Assembly (NCBI RefSeq): GCF_000013445.1
Contig: NC_007796.1
Coordinates: forward strand, 3,260,936 to 3,324,935
DNA: 64,000 nt
Direction: 5' to 3'
Source: Methanospirillum hungatei JF-1
GTDB lineage: Archaea > Halobacteriota > Methanomicrobia > Methanomicrobiales > Methanospirillaceae
The notes under the pieces are model-generated. The model was given only the letters and a program-made list of their open reading frames with translations, had not been told where the DNA came from and made no database searches. Position numbers and translations under genes: made by a program. Shown in pieces: positions 26,054-35,256 of this stretch. Each line of letters opens with the position of its first letter. Positions within the stretch are counted from its first letter, which is position 1.

Positions 26054-27455
26054 GATACACCTGCGTTATTGCTGCATCTGCGGTTCCATCCCTCAGTCGT
26101 ATCGTCACCATCTTACCAGGGGTAAGTTCAGTACAGGATCTGATTACCGTCCCTGCTGAACTGACCATGCAGTACCCGGCCTGAAAGAGGGCTTCAGGAC
26201 CCCGTGCTTTGAGAATGGCAGACAATGATGTGAGTTCGGCACGCTCTGCCTGAAGTCTGACCTGAACTGCACAGGAAAGCCGCCCCTTTATTTCAGCAAG
26301 GAAATTTTTTCGTTCCGGAAGTTCGCGCCTGAGATACACCAGCGGGTTTCTCCCCTCAAGGCGGCCACGAAGTTCAGCAAGTCTGGATTGTGCTCTATCT
26401 TTTAATCCCTGAGCTCCCCGTTCCATGCGGTCGGTCAGATCTGCGAGAGCCTCCTGCCGCATCCTTACTTCACGAAGTAATCGTGGGGAGGAGAGGCGAT
26501 CTCTGATCCCATTCAGGTCTTCCTGTGCTGATTCCAGCCGGTTCATGAGCTGTAAAAACATCCGCTTTCTCATATGTATGAGGGCATCGAGCTCACTCTC
26601 CCGGTCGGGTACGCACTGCTCTGCTGCATGTGAGGGGGTAGAGGCACTCACATCAGCGGCAAGGTCGGCAAGCGTGATATCCACTTCATGACCGATTGCG
26701 GCAATCACCGGCACCGGGCACGTGACGATGGCTTCGACCACACAGGGGTGATTGAATGCGAAGAGATCCTCATAACTCCCTCCTCCCCGACCGACGATGA
26801 TAACATCCACCATATCCTGTACCCTGATGATTGCCCGGGCGATCTCCTCATGAGCAGATGCTCCCTGCACCATGGTTGGTGAAAGGATTATTTCAGCAGG
26901 AAACCGCTTCGAGATGACATTCCTGATGTCATGGATCACCGCACCAGTCGAGGAGGTGACTACTCCAATCCTGACCGGATACCTCGGTGGAATGCGTTTT
27001 CTATCAGGGCTGAACCATCCTTTCGCGGCCATCTCACGCCTCCACCCCTCAATTAGGAGTGCCCGCTCTCCGGCACCTGACGGCCTCATCTGGGTTATCT
27101 GAAAGGAGTACCGGCCTCCTGGTTCATAATGAGAGATAGAGCCATAGGCACGGACCTCCATCCCGTCATCGGGTGTAAAATCCAGGTATCGTGCGGCACT
27201 TTTCCATATGGCACATGAAACCACAGACTCCTTTCCGGCAATCTGTTCGGACAGGGAGAAATAGAGATGACCAGAACTGTGTCTCTTAAAATTGGTAATC
27301 TCCCCGATTATCCAGATATTCTGCAGGGATGGATCCTCCAGGAGCCGGGTAATCATTCTGGAGACTTCTGAAACCCGGAGTGTCACGGGGCCGTCCTTTT
27401 TCGTCCAGTTGTCGAGTGTTGCCTGGTCCATGATCACCTGATCGATTATCTTCAT
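26037..27455 (-). CDS. xseA: Exodeoxyribonuclease VII large subunit
   Basis: The 472-residue nuclease degrades single-stranded DNA from both ends. The N-terminal OB domain (about 22-125; LRVSEVSRMITRLLED, WIIGEITNFKRHSSGHLYF) is followed by the catalytic domain (about 130-330) with GVVTSSTGAVIHDI, IIVGRGGGSYEDLFAFN and AIGHEVDITLADLAADVSAS. Coiled-coil helices follow (about 330-420). All the family's conserved blocks are present. The enzyme is mainly bacterial, so presence in a methanogen suggests an old transfer. It is divergent from the TIM-barrel gene across 21 bases. Confidence 0.94.
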   Translation of the reverse strand: MKIIDQVIMDQATLDNWTKKDGPVTLRVSEVSRMITRLLEDPSLQNIWIIGEITNFKRHSSGHLYFSLSEQIAGKESVVSCAIWKSAARYLDFTPDDGMEVRAYGSISHYEPGGRYSFQITQMRPSGAGERALLIEGWRREMAAKGWFSPDRKRIPPRYPVRIGVVTSSTGAVIHDIRNVISKRFPAEIILSPTMVQGASAHEEIARAIIRVQDMVDVIIVGRGGGSYEDLFAFNHPCVVEAIVTCPVPVIAAIGHEVDITLADLAADVSASTPSHAAEQCVPDRESELDALIHMRKRMFLQLMNRLESAQEDLNGIRDRLSSPRLLREVRMRQEALADLTDRMERGAQGLKDRAQSRLAELRGRLEGRNPLVYLRRELPERKNFLAEIKGRLSCAVQVRLQAERAELTSLSAILKARGPEALFQAGYCMVSSAGTVIRSCTELTPGKMVTIRLRDGTADAAITQVYHDKKV

Positions 27456-27476
27456 CCGGATAGATAATGTCTGGTA

Positions 27477-28322
27477 ATGGATATTTCGTTCTCAAGTATG
27501 TTCTTTCATGATGCACCTCTTGAGGATATCTTTCGTTCCCCTGAACAATCAGGGGCAGACTGCCTAGAGTTCTGGCTTGAAACGCCTGACTTCTGGCTGA
27601 AAGGTCTCTGTCTTGATGAATTGAAAAGACAGGTAAAAGCCAGTCCGACCAGATCTCCTCTGTCAGTTCATGCACCGGTACTTGACCTGAATCCCTGCTC
27701 AATCAACCCGGATGTGCGGGAAGTCTCAATCAGGTGGATTGAACGATCAATCGAACTTGCTGAGCAGATCGAAGCATCTGTCTGCACCATCCATCCTGGT
27801 CGGAGAACAGCAAAACGGCCTCCGAGTATCACCGATTATCAACGGCTCGGTTTTATGCTTGACCGGATTGAACGGATTGCAGACGAGGTCAGGGTGAAGA
27901 TCGCCATAGAGAATATGGAGCCTGCAGTAAATGCCCTGCTGACCACTCCGGATGAGATAATAAAAGTTCTGGATGAGCGATCCTGGCTCTATTTCACCTT
28001 TGATTATGCGCATGCGGTTGGGAGCGGACCTCAGGTGGTCTCGTCCTTTCTTGATGGAGGTGCCGGAAAAATAGTAAATATCCATATTTCAGGAGCAGGA
28101 AATGGACAGATGCATGGTCCGGTCAGCTCAGATGAAAATGCCACTCCTTTCCTTAGAGAGCTCAGGGATAACAGGTATGACGGGCAGATAACCCTTGAGA
28201 TCAATGACCTGGTTCTGCCATCGGCATTATCATACCAGGAAAAAATTTCGTTGCTGAAGCAGGAGATAGCAGTGATAAGAAAAGCGTTCAAAGGGGAGGT
28301 GGAATTGACAGGGGCGATATGA
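27477..28322 (+). CDS. Xylose isomerase-like TIM-barrel protein (sugar-phosphate isomerase / AP endonuclease family 2)
   Basis: The 281-residue protein follows the AP_endonuc_2 barrel pattern: FSSMFFHDAPLEDIF at the start, SVHAPVLDLNP, CTIHPGRR, IAIENMEP, FTFDYAHAVG, NIHISGAG and ITLEINDL. The His/Glu/Asp positions are metal ligands in the superfamily. Members are sugar isomerases or endonuclease IV-like repair enzymes and cannot be told apart here. Closeness to exonuclease VII gives a slight hint of DNA repair but is not strong. Confidence 0.8.
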   Translation: MDISFSSMFFHDAPLEDIFRSPEQSGADCLEFWLETPDFWLKGLCLDELKRQVKASPTRSPLSVHAPVLDLNPCSINPDVREVSIRWIERSIELAEQIEASVCTIHPGRRTAKRPPSITDYQRLGFMLDRIERIADEVRVKIAIENMEPAVNALLTTPDEIIKVLDERSWLYFTFDYAHAVGSGPQVVSSFLDGGAGKIVNIHISGAGNGQMHGPVSSDENATPFLRELRDNRYDGQITLEINDLVLPSALSYQEKISLLKQEIAVIRKAFKGEVELTGAI

Positions 28323-28431
28323 ATCATATTATAATGAATATTCTGTCAGTGCTGGAGTATACCTGTTTCATTGTGAGATCAGGGGGTATCTTTTTGTCTC
28401 TGGTTACAATATCATGTAGGAACAGTGAGGC

Positions 28432-28460
28432 AGAGGTATAATCTGTCAGGTCATACCTCT
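28432..28460. promoter_or_regulatory. Inverted repeat upstream of the CNNM/CorC gene
   Basis: AGAGGTAT (28432-28439) and ATACCTCT (28453-28460) form a perfect 8-base inverted repeat with a 13-base spacer, ending 42 bases before the ATG at 28503. It may be an operator or an mRNA hairpin. The surrounding 180-base gap has no gene. Confidence 0.4.
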
Positions 28461-28502
28461 CATACCACAATTGTCTATGCCGTATTCCGGCGTGATCGCT
28501 GA

Positions 28503-29792
28503 ATGATAGAATACTACCTTTATATAATCATCTTCATATTATGCCTCATTTTATCCGGTTTTTTCTCCGGATCGGAGGTGGCATTGTTCTCAATTACGAG
28601 AGCCAAAGTCAGAACTCTTGTCAACGAAAAAGAACCAGGATCAGAAGCTCTTGCTACCCTGAAAAAAAATCCGGACCGCTTTCTCATCACCATCCTTATC
28701 GGGAACAATATTGTCAATATTCTTGCGGCATCAGTCGCAACCGCAGTGGCAATCGGATTTCTTGGAGAGACGGGCATTGCTGTCACAGTATCAACCATCA
28801 TTGTGGTATTACTGCTGCTTGTGTTTGGAGAGATTTGGCCCAAGATGTATGCATCCAGGAATGCAACCAGTTTTTCATTACGGTTTTCGCCGATCATTCT
28901 ATTTTTATCCCGGATCTTCTCCCCGGTAATTTTCATATTTAATAAAATAGCCGGGAAGATGACCATGGCCGGAGCTTTTGCCCACCATATGATAACAGAA
29001 GAAGAGATCAAGGAATGGATTGATGTAGGACAAGAAGAAGGAACGATAGAGAAGGATGAACAGGAGATGCTTCATTCAGTCTTTGAGTTCTCTGATACCC
29101 GTGTGCGCGAAGTTATGACACCCCGGATTGATGTCGTTATGCTTGAGGATACATCCAGCTCTGATGAAGCCTTGGAGATCTTTAAAAATACCGGATTTTC
29201 GCGTCTGCCAATATGGCATGGGAATATCGATACTATCAAGGGGATTCTGAATGTCAAAGATGCCATCTTCTCAGTCCTTGAGACGCATGAATCCATTCCT
29301 ATCGTAGAACTCCTGTCTGAACCACTCTTTGTTCCTGAAACAAAGAATATTGATGATCTTCTTCGGGAGTTACGGGCGAAAAAGACCCATATGGCCATTG
29401 TCCTTGATGAGTATGGGAGCTTTGTAGGGATTGTGACCGTGGAAGATATCCTTGAGGAACTCGTAGGGGATATCCTTGATGAGTTTGATACCGAAGAGCA
29501 CGAACTTGTCAGAGTGGCAGAGGATGTCTACTCAGTTGATGCACGCATGTGGGTGGAGGACCTGAACAAGCACTTGGATCTGCATCTGCCAACGAGTGAG
29601 ACGTATGAAACCATTGCAGGTCTTGTCATTGAACGGCTCGGTAATATCCCCCGGATTGGGGATGTATGTGACCTGACCGAAGAGGGAGTTCGCCTGGTGA
29701 TTATCCAGATGACCGGAAAACGAATCAACCGCCTGAAACTTATCAGGATACACCCGCCAGAACCCTCTGATGAACAGGAGATGACAGGTTGA
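28503..29792 (+). CDS. CNNM/CorC-HlyC family membrane protein with CBS domains
   Basis: The 429-residue protein has an N-terminal CNNM transmembrane domain (about 1-190; FSGSEVALFSITRAKVRTL, LIGNNIVNILAAS, FGEIWPKMYA). Two CBS modules follow (about 205-330; VREVMTPRIDVVMLE, GFSRLPIWHGN, HMAIVLDEYGSFVGIVTVED), then a C-terminal CorC_HlyC domain (about 345-420). The family is called hemolysin-like but is now linked to Mg2+/Co2+ export or resistance. CBS domains usually bind adenine nucleotides. An 8-base inverted repeat lies upstream. It is followed directly by purN. Confidence 0.92.
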   Translation: MIEYYLYIIIFILCLILSGFFSGSEVALFSITRAKVRTLVNEKEPGSEALATLKKNPDRFLITILIGNNIVNILAASVATAVAIGFLGETGIAVTVSTIIVVLLLLVFGEIWPKMYASRNATSFSLRFSPIILFLSRIFSPVIFIFNKIAGKMTMAGAFAHHMITEEEIKEWIDVGQEEGTIEKDEQEMLHSVFEFSDTRVREVMTPRIDVVMLEDTSSSDEALEIFKNTGFSRLPIWHGNIDTIKGILNVKDAIFSVLETHESIPIVELLSEPLFVPETKNIDDLLRELRAKKTHMAIVLDEYGSFVGIVTVEDILEELVGDILDEFDTEEHELVRVAEDVYSVDARMWVEDLNKHLDLHLPTSETYETIAGLVIERLGNIPRIGDVCDLTEEGVRLVIIQMTGKRINRLKLIRIHPPEPSDEQEMTG

Positions 29793-30406
29793 ACCAGGGA
29801 AGGTTTGTAGTCCTTGCATCAGGCAGGGGATCCAATTTTCAGGCGATCATCGACCGAGTACATGATGGATATATCAATGCTGAATGTTCCGGGCTGATCA
29901 CTGACAACCCGGATGCATATGCGATAAAGCGAGCTCATAATGCGGGAATTCCTGCGGAGGTCGTCCCGTACCGTAATTTTCCGGATAAAATCCAGTATGA
30001 GAATGCCCTCATGGAAGTTCTTGCGCGGTATAATCCTGACCTCGTGGTGCTGGCCGGTTACATGCGGCTTCTCGGTGAGCGGATCGTTGATGCATACACC
30101 GGGAAGATGATGAACATTCATCCATCTCTTCTCCCTGCATTTCAGGGTCTTCATGCGCAGAGACAGGCCCTGACCTACGGAACAAAGGTAGCCGGATGCA
30201 CCGTCCACTTTGTCACCCATGACATGGATGCCGGACCGGTGATCATACAACGGACAGTCCCGGTCCTTGATGATGATGACGAGGAGACACTCGCTGACCG
30301 GATCCTTGTTGAGGAGCATCAGGCATATGCAGAGGCCATCAAACTCTTTTTTGAAAAGAGGCTCCGGATTGAGGGTCGGAGAGTACGGATTCTTCCCGAT
30401 TCATGA
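29789..30406 (+). CDS. purN: Phosphoribosylglycinamide formyltransferase
   Basis: The 205-residue enzyme transfers a formyl group from 10-formyl-THF (or the methanopterin analogue) to GAR, the third step of purine synthesis. It shows [15 protein letters not shown], the folate-pocket [10 protein letters not shown], and the catalytic Asn/His/Asp set in [27 protein letters not shown]. The start is TTG, embedded in the TGA of the upstream gene; a GGAG lies about 10 bases before. An archaeal purN is usually of the PurN or PurT type, and here it is clearly PurN. Confidence 0.93.
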
Positions 30407-30741
30407 GCAGGAAGGGGACGCGTTCAGATAGAAAGCATATTGCCATGGAACGGATCTCCATCCTGTTCTCCCAGGCAGAATCTTTCTTTTCTTGGAACCA
30501 GGAATACAGTCACCACTGTGTCAGATCCGCCCGCCTGATAGCCATGAAGGAGCGGGTAAGAATCCCCCCATGGCTGAGAAGAAGATATTGCAGAAGATGT
30601 AATGCATACCTGGTACCCGGTGTAACCGGACGAGTGAGAATATACCGGGGAAGGGTGATCATCACCTGTCTTACCTGTGGCTGGCATCGAAGAATACCAA
30701 CTACCAGGAGTACCACTACCAATGGAAAAGAAAAGAAGTGA
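30403..30741 (+). CDS. rnp4: Ribonuclease P protein component 4 (Rpp21/Rpr2)
   Basis: The 112-residue zinc-ribbon protein is the archaeal Rnp4 subunit, which with Rnp1 stabilises the RNase P specificity domain for tRNA 5' processing. The four zinc cysteines are in [12 protein letters not shown] and [11 protein letters not shown]-terminal helices ([15 protein letters not shown]) and a basic segment ([11 protein letters not shown]) are typical. It overlaps purN by 4 bases and the next gene by 20 bases. Confidence 0.92.
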
Positions 30742-30970
30742 TTCGGGATTTCATGACCTGAAACCCACGATATGGATCGGCAAACAGGGCATGAGCGATA
30801 CCATACTGGACGAGATACAAAACCAGATCAAAGTCAGAAAAGTCATTAAAGTGAAGTGGCTTTCCAGTGTTGAGATAGATCCTGAATCGGTTGCAGCACA
30901 AAGCAGGACAAAACTCCTTCAGGTCCGCGGAAGAACGATGGTACTTGGAGATTCCAAACTCTACCAGTGA
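30722..30970 (+). CDS. YhbY / CRS1-YhbY family RNA-binding protein
   Basis: The 82-residue CRM domain has [18 protein letters not shown], the GxxG-type RNA-binding loop, and RKVIKVKW. In bacteria YhbY associates with pre-50S ribosomes. Position between RNase P and S19e fits ribosome assembly. The ATG at 30722 with AGGAG upstream is preferred to an earlier frame start at 30677. Confidence 0.88.
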
Positions 30971-30983
30971 TCGAAACCTCGAA

Positions 30984-30992
30984 ATATATATG
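30984..30992 (+). promoter_or_regulatory. Probable TATA box of the ribosomal super-operon
   Basis: ATATATATG preceded by CGAA (BRE-like) lies in the 78-base gap before S19e, placing a start site about 35 bases ahead of the ATG at 31049. This is the only sizeable gap in the run and a good place for a main promoter. Confidence 0.5.
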
Positions 30993-31048
30993 TACACTCC
31001 ACGCGAATAAGTAGAGACTACGATCCGTATTGAGAGTGTGGACTATCG

Positions 31049-31471
31049 ATGACTACTGTATATGATGTTCCGGCCGACAAGCTCATCGCGAAAGCGGCAA
31101 TGGAACTGAAGGAAAAAGCCGAAATAACCGCGCCTGAATGGGCACCATTTGTAAAAACCGGTACACACCGTGAGATGCCTCCGGAAGATCCTGAGTGGTG
31201 GTATACCCGTGCAGCAGCAGTTCTCAGGCGTGTATATGTTGATGGACCGGTCGGTGTTGAGAGAATGCGTTCGGTTTATGGCGGTAAGAAAGACCGTGGT
31301 TCCAAGCCGAGCAAGTCGGTAAAAGGAAGCGGCTCTATCCTCCGTAAATCACTGCAGCAGCTTGAAGCAGCGGGATTTGTTGCAAAACAGAAGAACGGAA
31401 GAGTCATTACCCCTGCAGGCGCTTCATTCCTTGATGGGATCGCCTATACCGTCAGCAAAGAGAACCAGTAA
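31049..31471 (+). CDS. rps19e: Ribosomal protein S19e
   Basis: The 140-residue small-subunit protein shows the family words [49 protein letters not shown] and [14 protein letters not shown]. It is present in archaea and eukaryotes only. It heads the dense translation cluster. Confidence 0.97.
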   Translation: MTTVYDVPADKLIAKAAMELKEKAEITAPEWAPFVKTGTHREMPPEDPEWWYTRAAAVLRRVYVDGPVGVERMRSVYGGKKDRGSKPSKSVKGSGSILRKSLQQLEAAGFVAKQKNGRVITPAGASFLDGIAYTVSKENQ

Positions 31472-31489
31472 ACAGGAGTGGTGAAACAG

Positions 31490-31822
31490 ATGGCTGAAGA
31501 TGAACTGGCTGAGATCCGCCGGAGAAAAATGGCAGAGATGCAGCAGCACGCTGCAATGCAACAACAGGATATGGAGCGTCAGCAGCAGTACGAAGCTCAG
31601 ATGCAGATGGCACTCATGCAGATTCTTGAGCCGGAAGCCAGGGAAAGACTCAATACCATCAAACTCACCAAACCGGATTTTGCCAGGGCTGTTGAGCAAC
31701 AACTGGTAATGCTTGCACAAAGTGGCAGAATCAAGAACAAAATATCAGATGATCAGCTGAAGGTCATCCTCCAGCAGGTGACCCCGGCGAAACGGGAATT
31801 CAATATCAGGCGGAAGGGATGA
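31490..31822 (+). CDS. PDCD5-family DNA-binding protein
   Basis: The protein of about 110 residues begins MAEDELAEIRRRKMAEMQ, continues with a Gln/Met-rich helix, then ILEPEARERLNTIKLTKPDF and ISDDQLKVILQQVTP, the PDCD5 helical bundle. Archaeal members such as MTH1615 bind nucleic acid. Their neighbourhood with S19e and L39e is conserved and suggests a ribosome-linked role. AGGAG lies 12 bases before the ATG at 31490. An in-frame GTG at 31478 directly abuts it and is rejected. Confidence 0.92.
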   Translation: MAEDELAEIRRRKMAEMQQHAAMQQQDMERQQQYEAQMQMALMQILEPEARERLNTIKLTKPDFARAVEQQLVMLAQSGRIKNKISDDQLKVILQQVTPAKREFNIRRKG

Positions 31823-32412
31823 GGGCAGCCGTCCTCTTTTCAGGTGGAAAGGACAGCTCGCTTGCTGCCATTCTCCTCTCCACCTGGTACGAGGTCGAAC
31901 TGAATACCTATCTCTTCAGCCAGGATACGAACATCGACGCGGTCAGGAAAGCCGCAGGATCACTCGGTTTTCCGCACCATATCCGCCAGTTCAGGGAAGA
32001 ACTCCTTGGTGAAATGGTAGATCTCATCATCAGGGAAGGATTTCCAAATAATGCAATCCAGCAGGTTCACCGTGAGGCTATCCGGTGTTTATGCGATGAG
32101 TATGAAGTGATTGCAGACGGAACCAGGTTTGGTGACCGTGTCCCCCTCCTCACCGATGATGAGATTCGAAGTATCGGGGACCGGTACGGATGCTCCTATA
32201 TCAGGCCCCTGATTGGATTTCCAAAAAAAGAGGTTGAACGACTGGTTTCCCGACACCTGATCATCACAAACGGAGTAACCGGTGAGATAGAGAACGGGGA
32301 TTATGAAACCGGGATTCGGAGAGAACTCGTACGAAGAGGTCTTTCTCCTGAATCATTCTTCCCGCCTGCACACCAGCAGTCGCTTGTCACCGGGAGAAAA
32401 ACCAATTCATAG
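31819..32412 (+). CDS. PP-loop ATP pyrophosphatase family protein
   Basis: The 197-residue protein has the PP-loop [14 protein letters not shown] at its start, then [11 protein letters not shown] and [15 protein letters not shown], a layout of N-type ATP pyrophosphatases that adenylate a substrate during tRNA thiolation, lysidine or diphthamide synthesis. It lies inside the ribosomal cluster between PDCD5 and L39e (4-base overlap upstream), so an RNA- or translation-factor-modifying role is plausible. There are no clear cysteine pairs for sulfur transfer. The exact function is unknown. Confidence 0.8.
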   Translation: MRAAVLFSGGKDSSLAAILLSTWYEVELNTYLFSQDTNIDAVRKAAGSLGFPHHIRQFREELLGEMVDLIIREGFPNNAIQQVHREAIRCLCDEYEVIADGTRFGDRVPLLTDDEIRSIGDRYGCSYIRPLIGFPKKEVERLVSRHLIITNGVTGEIENGDYETGIRRELVRRGLSPESFFPPAHQQSLVTGRKTNS

Positions 32413-32419
32413 GTGTATC

Positions 32420-32572
32420 ATGAGCAAACTGACAAAATGCCGTAAGATTCGGTTATCAAAAAAGACCACACAGAACCGCCGGGTTCCCCAGTGGGTTATG
32501 GTAAAGACAGCCAGAGCAGTAATGGCCCATCCACAGCGTCACAGCTGGCGGCGGAGCACCCTTAAGGTGTGA
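32420..32572 (+). CDS. rpl39e: Ribosomal protein L39e
   Basis: The 50-residue basic protein begins [16 protein letters not shown] and ends [10 protein letters not shown], with the family word NRRVPQWVM. It lines the nascent-peptide exit tunnel. The ATG at 32420 gives exactly the family length. Confidence 0.96.
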
Positions 32573-32577
32573 GAGAT

Positions 32578-32841
32578 ATGGTAGAGAAACTTCAGGAACA
32601 GATGTATGTGATTCCCCTCGGGGGAGTGAAGAGAGTACCGAGATGGCGCCGGAGTGCAAAGGCGATGAAGGATATCCGTGCATTCTTAAGCCGTCATATG
32701 AAGAGTGATGATGTCCGCCTTGGCCAGGATATCAATGAGAAAGTCTGGTCCAGGGGTACAGAAAAGCCTCCTGCACGGGTCCGCGTCCGGGCTATGAAGC
32801 TCGAAGACGGGCATGTACAGGCAGAGCTGGCTGAGGAGTAG
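32578..32841 (+). CDS. rpl31e: Ribosomal protein L31e
   Basis: The protein of about 87 residues carries [21 protein letters not shown] and [16 protein letters not shown], the L31e core, near the tunnel exit where SRP and nascent-chain factors dock. The ATG at 32578 is preferred; a GTG at 32569 in frame, overlapping the L39e stop, is possible. aIF6 follows immediately. Confidence 0.95.
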
Positions 32842-33507
32842 ATGGACCGTTTTGTCTCGATAGCCGGCGATCCCCATATAGGCGTTTTCACCCGCGTATT
32901 TGATGATATCGCGGTTGTTCCACCAGATGTACCTGAAGAGGTTACCACCAGGTACGAAGAGGCATTAAAGGTTGAAATTGTCAGGACCACCATCCAGAGA
33001 AGTCCGATCATTGGTTCACTTCTGGTCGGAAACAATAACGGACTGGTAATCACGGGAATGGCAACCGAAGAAGAAATAGCAACCCTCTCAGAATATCGTG
33101 ACCTGATGCTGCTGGAAGAGGGTATGAATGCTGCCGGGAATATTATTCTGGCAAACGATCACTTTGCGGCTGTTCATCCTGAAATGGATGAGGAGTTCAT
33201 GGATGCCTTGAGTGACTTTCTGAAAGTTCCGGTCATTCCCCTGACCCTTGGTGATGTCAAGACAGTCGGGATGGCGGCAGTCGCAACGAATTCAGGTGTT
33301 GTTGTCAGTCCCCGGACTACCCCTGGAGAAATACAGAGACTGGAACAGGTATGTTCCCTGCCTGTCGGGAAAGGGACTGTTACCATGGGGAATGCAATGG
33401 TCGGGACAGGCCTCGTTGCAAACCGTTACGGGTATCTGGCCGGAGTCGGGACAAGCGGATATGAACTCGGCAGAATTGAAGACATTTTAGGTTTTGAGGA
33501 GGAATAA
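32842..33507 (+). CDS. eif6: Translation initiation factor 6 (ribosome anti-association factor)
   Basis: The 221-residue pentein-fold protein binds L23/L24e of the large subunit and prevents premature joining. Fivefold repeats are visible as DPHIGVFTRVFDD, SPIIGSLLVGNNNGLV, NIILANDHFAAVHP, MAAVATNSGVVVSPRT and GLVANRYGYLAG. The length is standard. It is adjacent to L31e and L18Ae as in many archaea. Confidence 0.96.
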   Translation: MDRFVSIAGDPHIGVFTRVFDDIAVVPPDVPEEVTTRYEEALKVEIVRTTIQRSPIIGSLLVGNNNGLVITGMATEEEIATLSEYRDLMLLEEGMNAAGNIILANDHFAAVHPEMDEEFMDALSDFLKVPVIPLTLGDVKTVGMAAVATNSGVVVSPRTTPGEIQRLEQVCSLPVGKGTVTMGNAMVGTGLVANRYGYLAGVGTSGYELGRIEDILGFEEE

Positions 33508-33509
33508 AG

Positions 33510-33704
33510 ATGGATGAGAAGAAATTCGAAGTAAAAGGAACGTACCAGGAGAAGCGTGACTTCTGGAAACCATATACAAAAGTTCTCTCTGCACCAAATG
33601 CCACCCAGGCAAAAGAGCGGATTTTTGCAATCATTGGAAGCAAACACCGCCTTGCACGTCCTTACATCAAGGTTGAATCTATCTCCGAACTGAGTGGAGA
33701 GTGA
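33510..33704 (+). CDS. rpl18a: Ribosomal protein L18Ae (LX)
   Basis: The 64-residue protein matches archaeal LX: FEVKGTYQEKRDFWKPYTKV, then AKERIFAIIGSKHRLARP and IKVESI. It overlaps the prefoldin start (GTGA). Confidence 0.93.
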   Translation: MDEKKFEVKGTYQEKRDFWKPYTKVLSAPNATQAKERIFAIIGSKHRLARPYIKVESISELSGE

Positions 33705-34159
33705 TACCCGTGGCTGCCCCCGTTGACCCCAGGGAAGTTCAGTCTCTTCAGACCTATCTGAACCAGTACACCCAGCAGGCAGAGGTATACTCCAGGCAGC
33801 TTGGGATGATGGAAGAAGGTATTCGTGAGGCAAACGCTTCAATTGAGACGCTGAAGGCCCTTGCAGAGGCAGGGGAAGCACCGGTATTCATGCCGATAGG
33901 TGGCGGACTGAATATCAGGGCTACCATCATTCAGCCAGATGAGGTCTTTGTCAGTATTGGCTCGGATATCATTGTTCAGAAGACGAATGAAGGTGCAATA
34001 TCGTACCTGCAGGACCGGATTAAGGAGATGGAGGCAACAGCCAAGAATCTGACTGAGGTGCTGCAGAAGATTGATGCACAGGTAAAAGACATTCAGAAAC
34101 GTCTTGAACAATTATACCGACAGGCCCAGGCTGAACAACAGGGTGCAGGTTCCCTCTGA
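33701..34159 (+). CDS. pfdA: Prefoldin alpha subunit
   Basis: The 152-residue protein is two long coiled-coil helices (about 10-60 and 95-140) around a beta hairpin (FMPIGGGLNIRATI, VFVSIGSDIIVQKT), the alpha-prefoldin plan. With six-copy assembly it holds unfolded proteins for the thermosome. The start is GTG overlapping the L18Ae stop. The cluster order LX-pfdA-ftsY is common in archaea. Confidence 0.94.
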   Translation: MIPVAAPVDPREVQSLQTYLNQYTQQAEVYSRQLGMMEEGIREANASIETLKALAEAGEAPVFMPIGGGLNIRATIIQPDEVFVSIGSDIIVQKTNEGAISYLQDRIKEMEATAKNLTEVLQKIDAQVKDIQKRLEQLYRQAQAEQQGAGSL

Positions 34160-34194
34160 ACTCCTGCCTTTTGTTTGGCAGCAGGTGACGGAAC

Positions 34195-35256
34195 ATGTTC
34201 AAAGCACTGAAAGAAAAACTCTTTTCTGCCAGAAAAAAACTGGAACATTCTATCGAAGTAAACACTCCGGCCCAGAATGAAAAACCTCAGGGCATATCCA
34301 GAGCAGAGCAGATACACCCTCAGCAGGAAGTAGAGACCCCTGCTCCTGAACAGGTGAAGAAGGCTTCCCCAAAGATCACTGATAAGATCGTCTCTTTTGT
34401 CAGGGATCGTGAGTTTATCATCTCTGAAAAGGATGTCAATGATATCCTTGATGAGCTTGAGATGGGGCTGCTCGAGAGTGATGTAGCCTTTTCTGTAACT
34501 GAAGCGATTCTTGCAAGAATTAAGGCTGATCTCTCCGGATCGAAACGGAAGATAGGAACATCCGTTGACTCGATCGTCCGGAACGCACTATCTGATGCAC
34601 TTCTTGGAGTCCTTGGAGAAGGGGTTGATATCTGTGCATTTATCAGGGAGCATGAACGTCCGGTCAAGATTCTCTTCACCGGCGTAAATGGCACAGGAAA
34701 GACCACCTCGATTGCAAAAGTCACCCGGTTTTTACAGAAAAACGGATTTTCTGTTGTTCTTGGTGCCGGGGATACCTTTCGGGCCGGTGCCATCGAACAG
34801 ATAGATGTTCATGGTGAGCGGCTTGGAGTGAAGGTCATTCAGCACCAGGAGGGATCAGATCCGACCGCCGTCCTCTTTGATACAGTGGAATATGCCCGGG
34901 CACATAAGATTGATGTGGTTCTTGGTGATACCGCCGGACGGTTCCATAACCGGGCAAACCTGATGAACCAACTGGCAAAGATACGGAGAGTTATTAATCC
35001 TGACCTCATCGTGTATGTTGATGAGGCAGTTGCCGGAAATGATGCCGTCATCCGTGCTGAAGAGTTTGCAAAATCTGTCGGGATGGATGCCATCATGCTC
35101 ACCAAAGTCGATATGGATCCAAAAGGAGGGGCTGCAATATCTGTTGCATATGCCGTTGGAAAACCTCTCCTCTTTATCGGAACCGGACAGGGGTATGATG
35201 ATGTCATGGCATTCAACCCCCGTCTTGTTGTTGCTGACCTGCTGGGTGATGCATAA
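34195..35256 (+). CDS. ftsY: Signal recognition particle receptor FtsY
   Basis: The 353-residue GTPase docks SRP-ribosome complexes at the membrane. A charged, variable N-terminal region (about 1-60) precedes the N domain (helical, about 60-140) and the G domain with [33 protein letters not shown] and [12 protein letters not shown]. All GTP-binding motifs are intact. It is followed at once by srp54, its partner. Confidence 0.96.
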   Translation: MFKALKEKLFSARKKLEHSIEVNTPAQNEKPQGISRAEQIHPQQEVETPAPEQVKKASPKITDKIVSFVRDREFIISEKDVNDILDELEMGLLESDVAFSVTEAILARIKADLSGSKRKIGTSVDSIVRNALSDALLGVLGEGVDICAFIREHERPVKILFTGVNGTGKTTSIAKVTRFLQKNGFSVVLGAGDTFRAGAIEQIDVHGERLGVKVIQHQEGSDPTAVLFDTVEYARAHKIDVVLGDTAGRFHNRANLMNQLAKIRRVINPDLIVYVDEAVAGNDAVIRAEEFAKSVGMDAIMLTKVDMDPKGGAAISVAYAVGKPLLFIGTGQGYDDVMAFNPRLVVADLLGDA

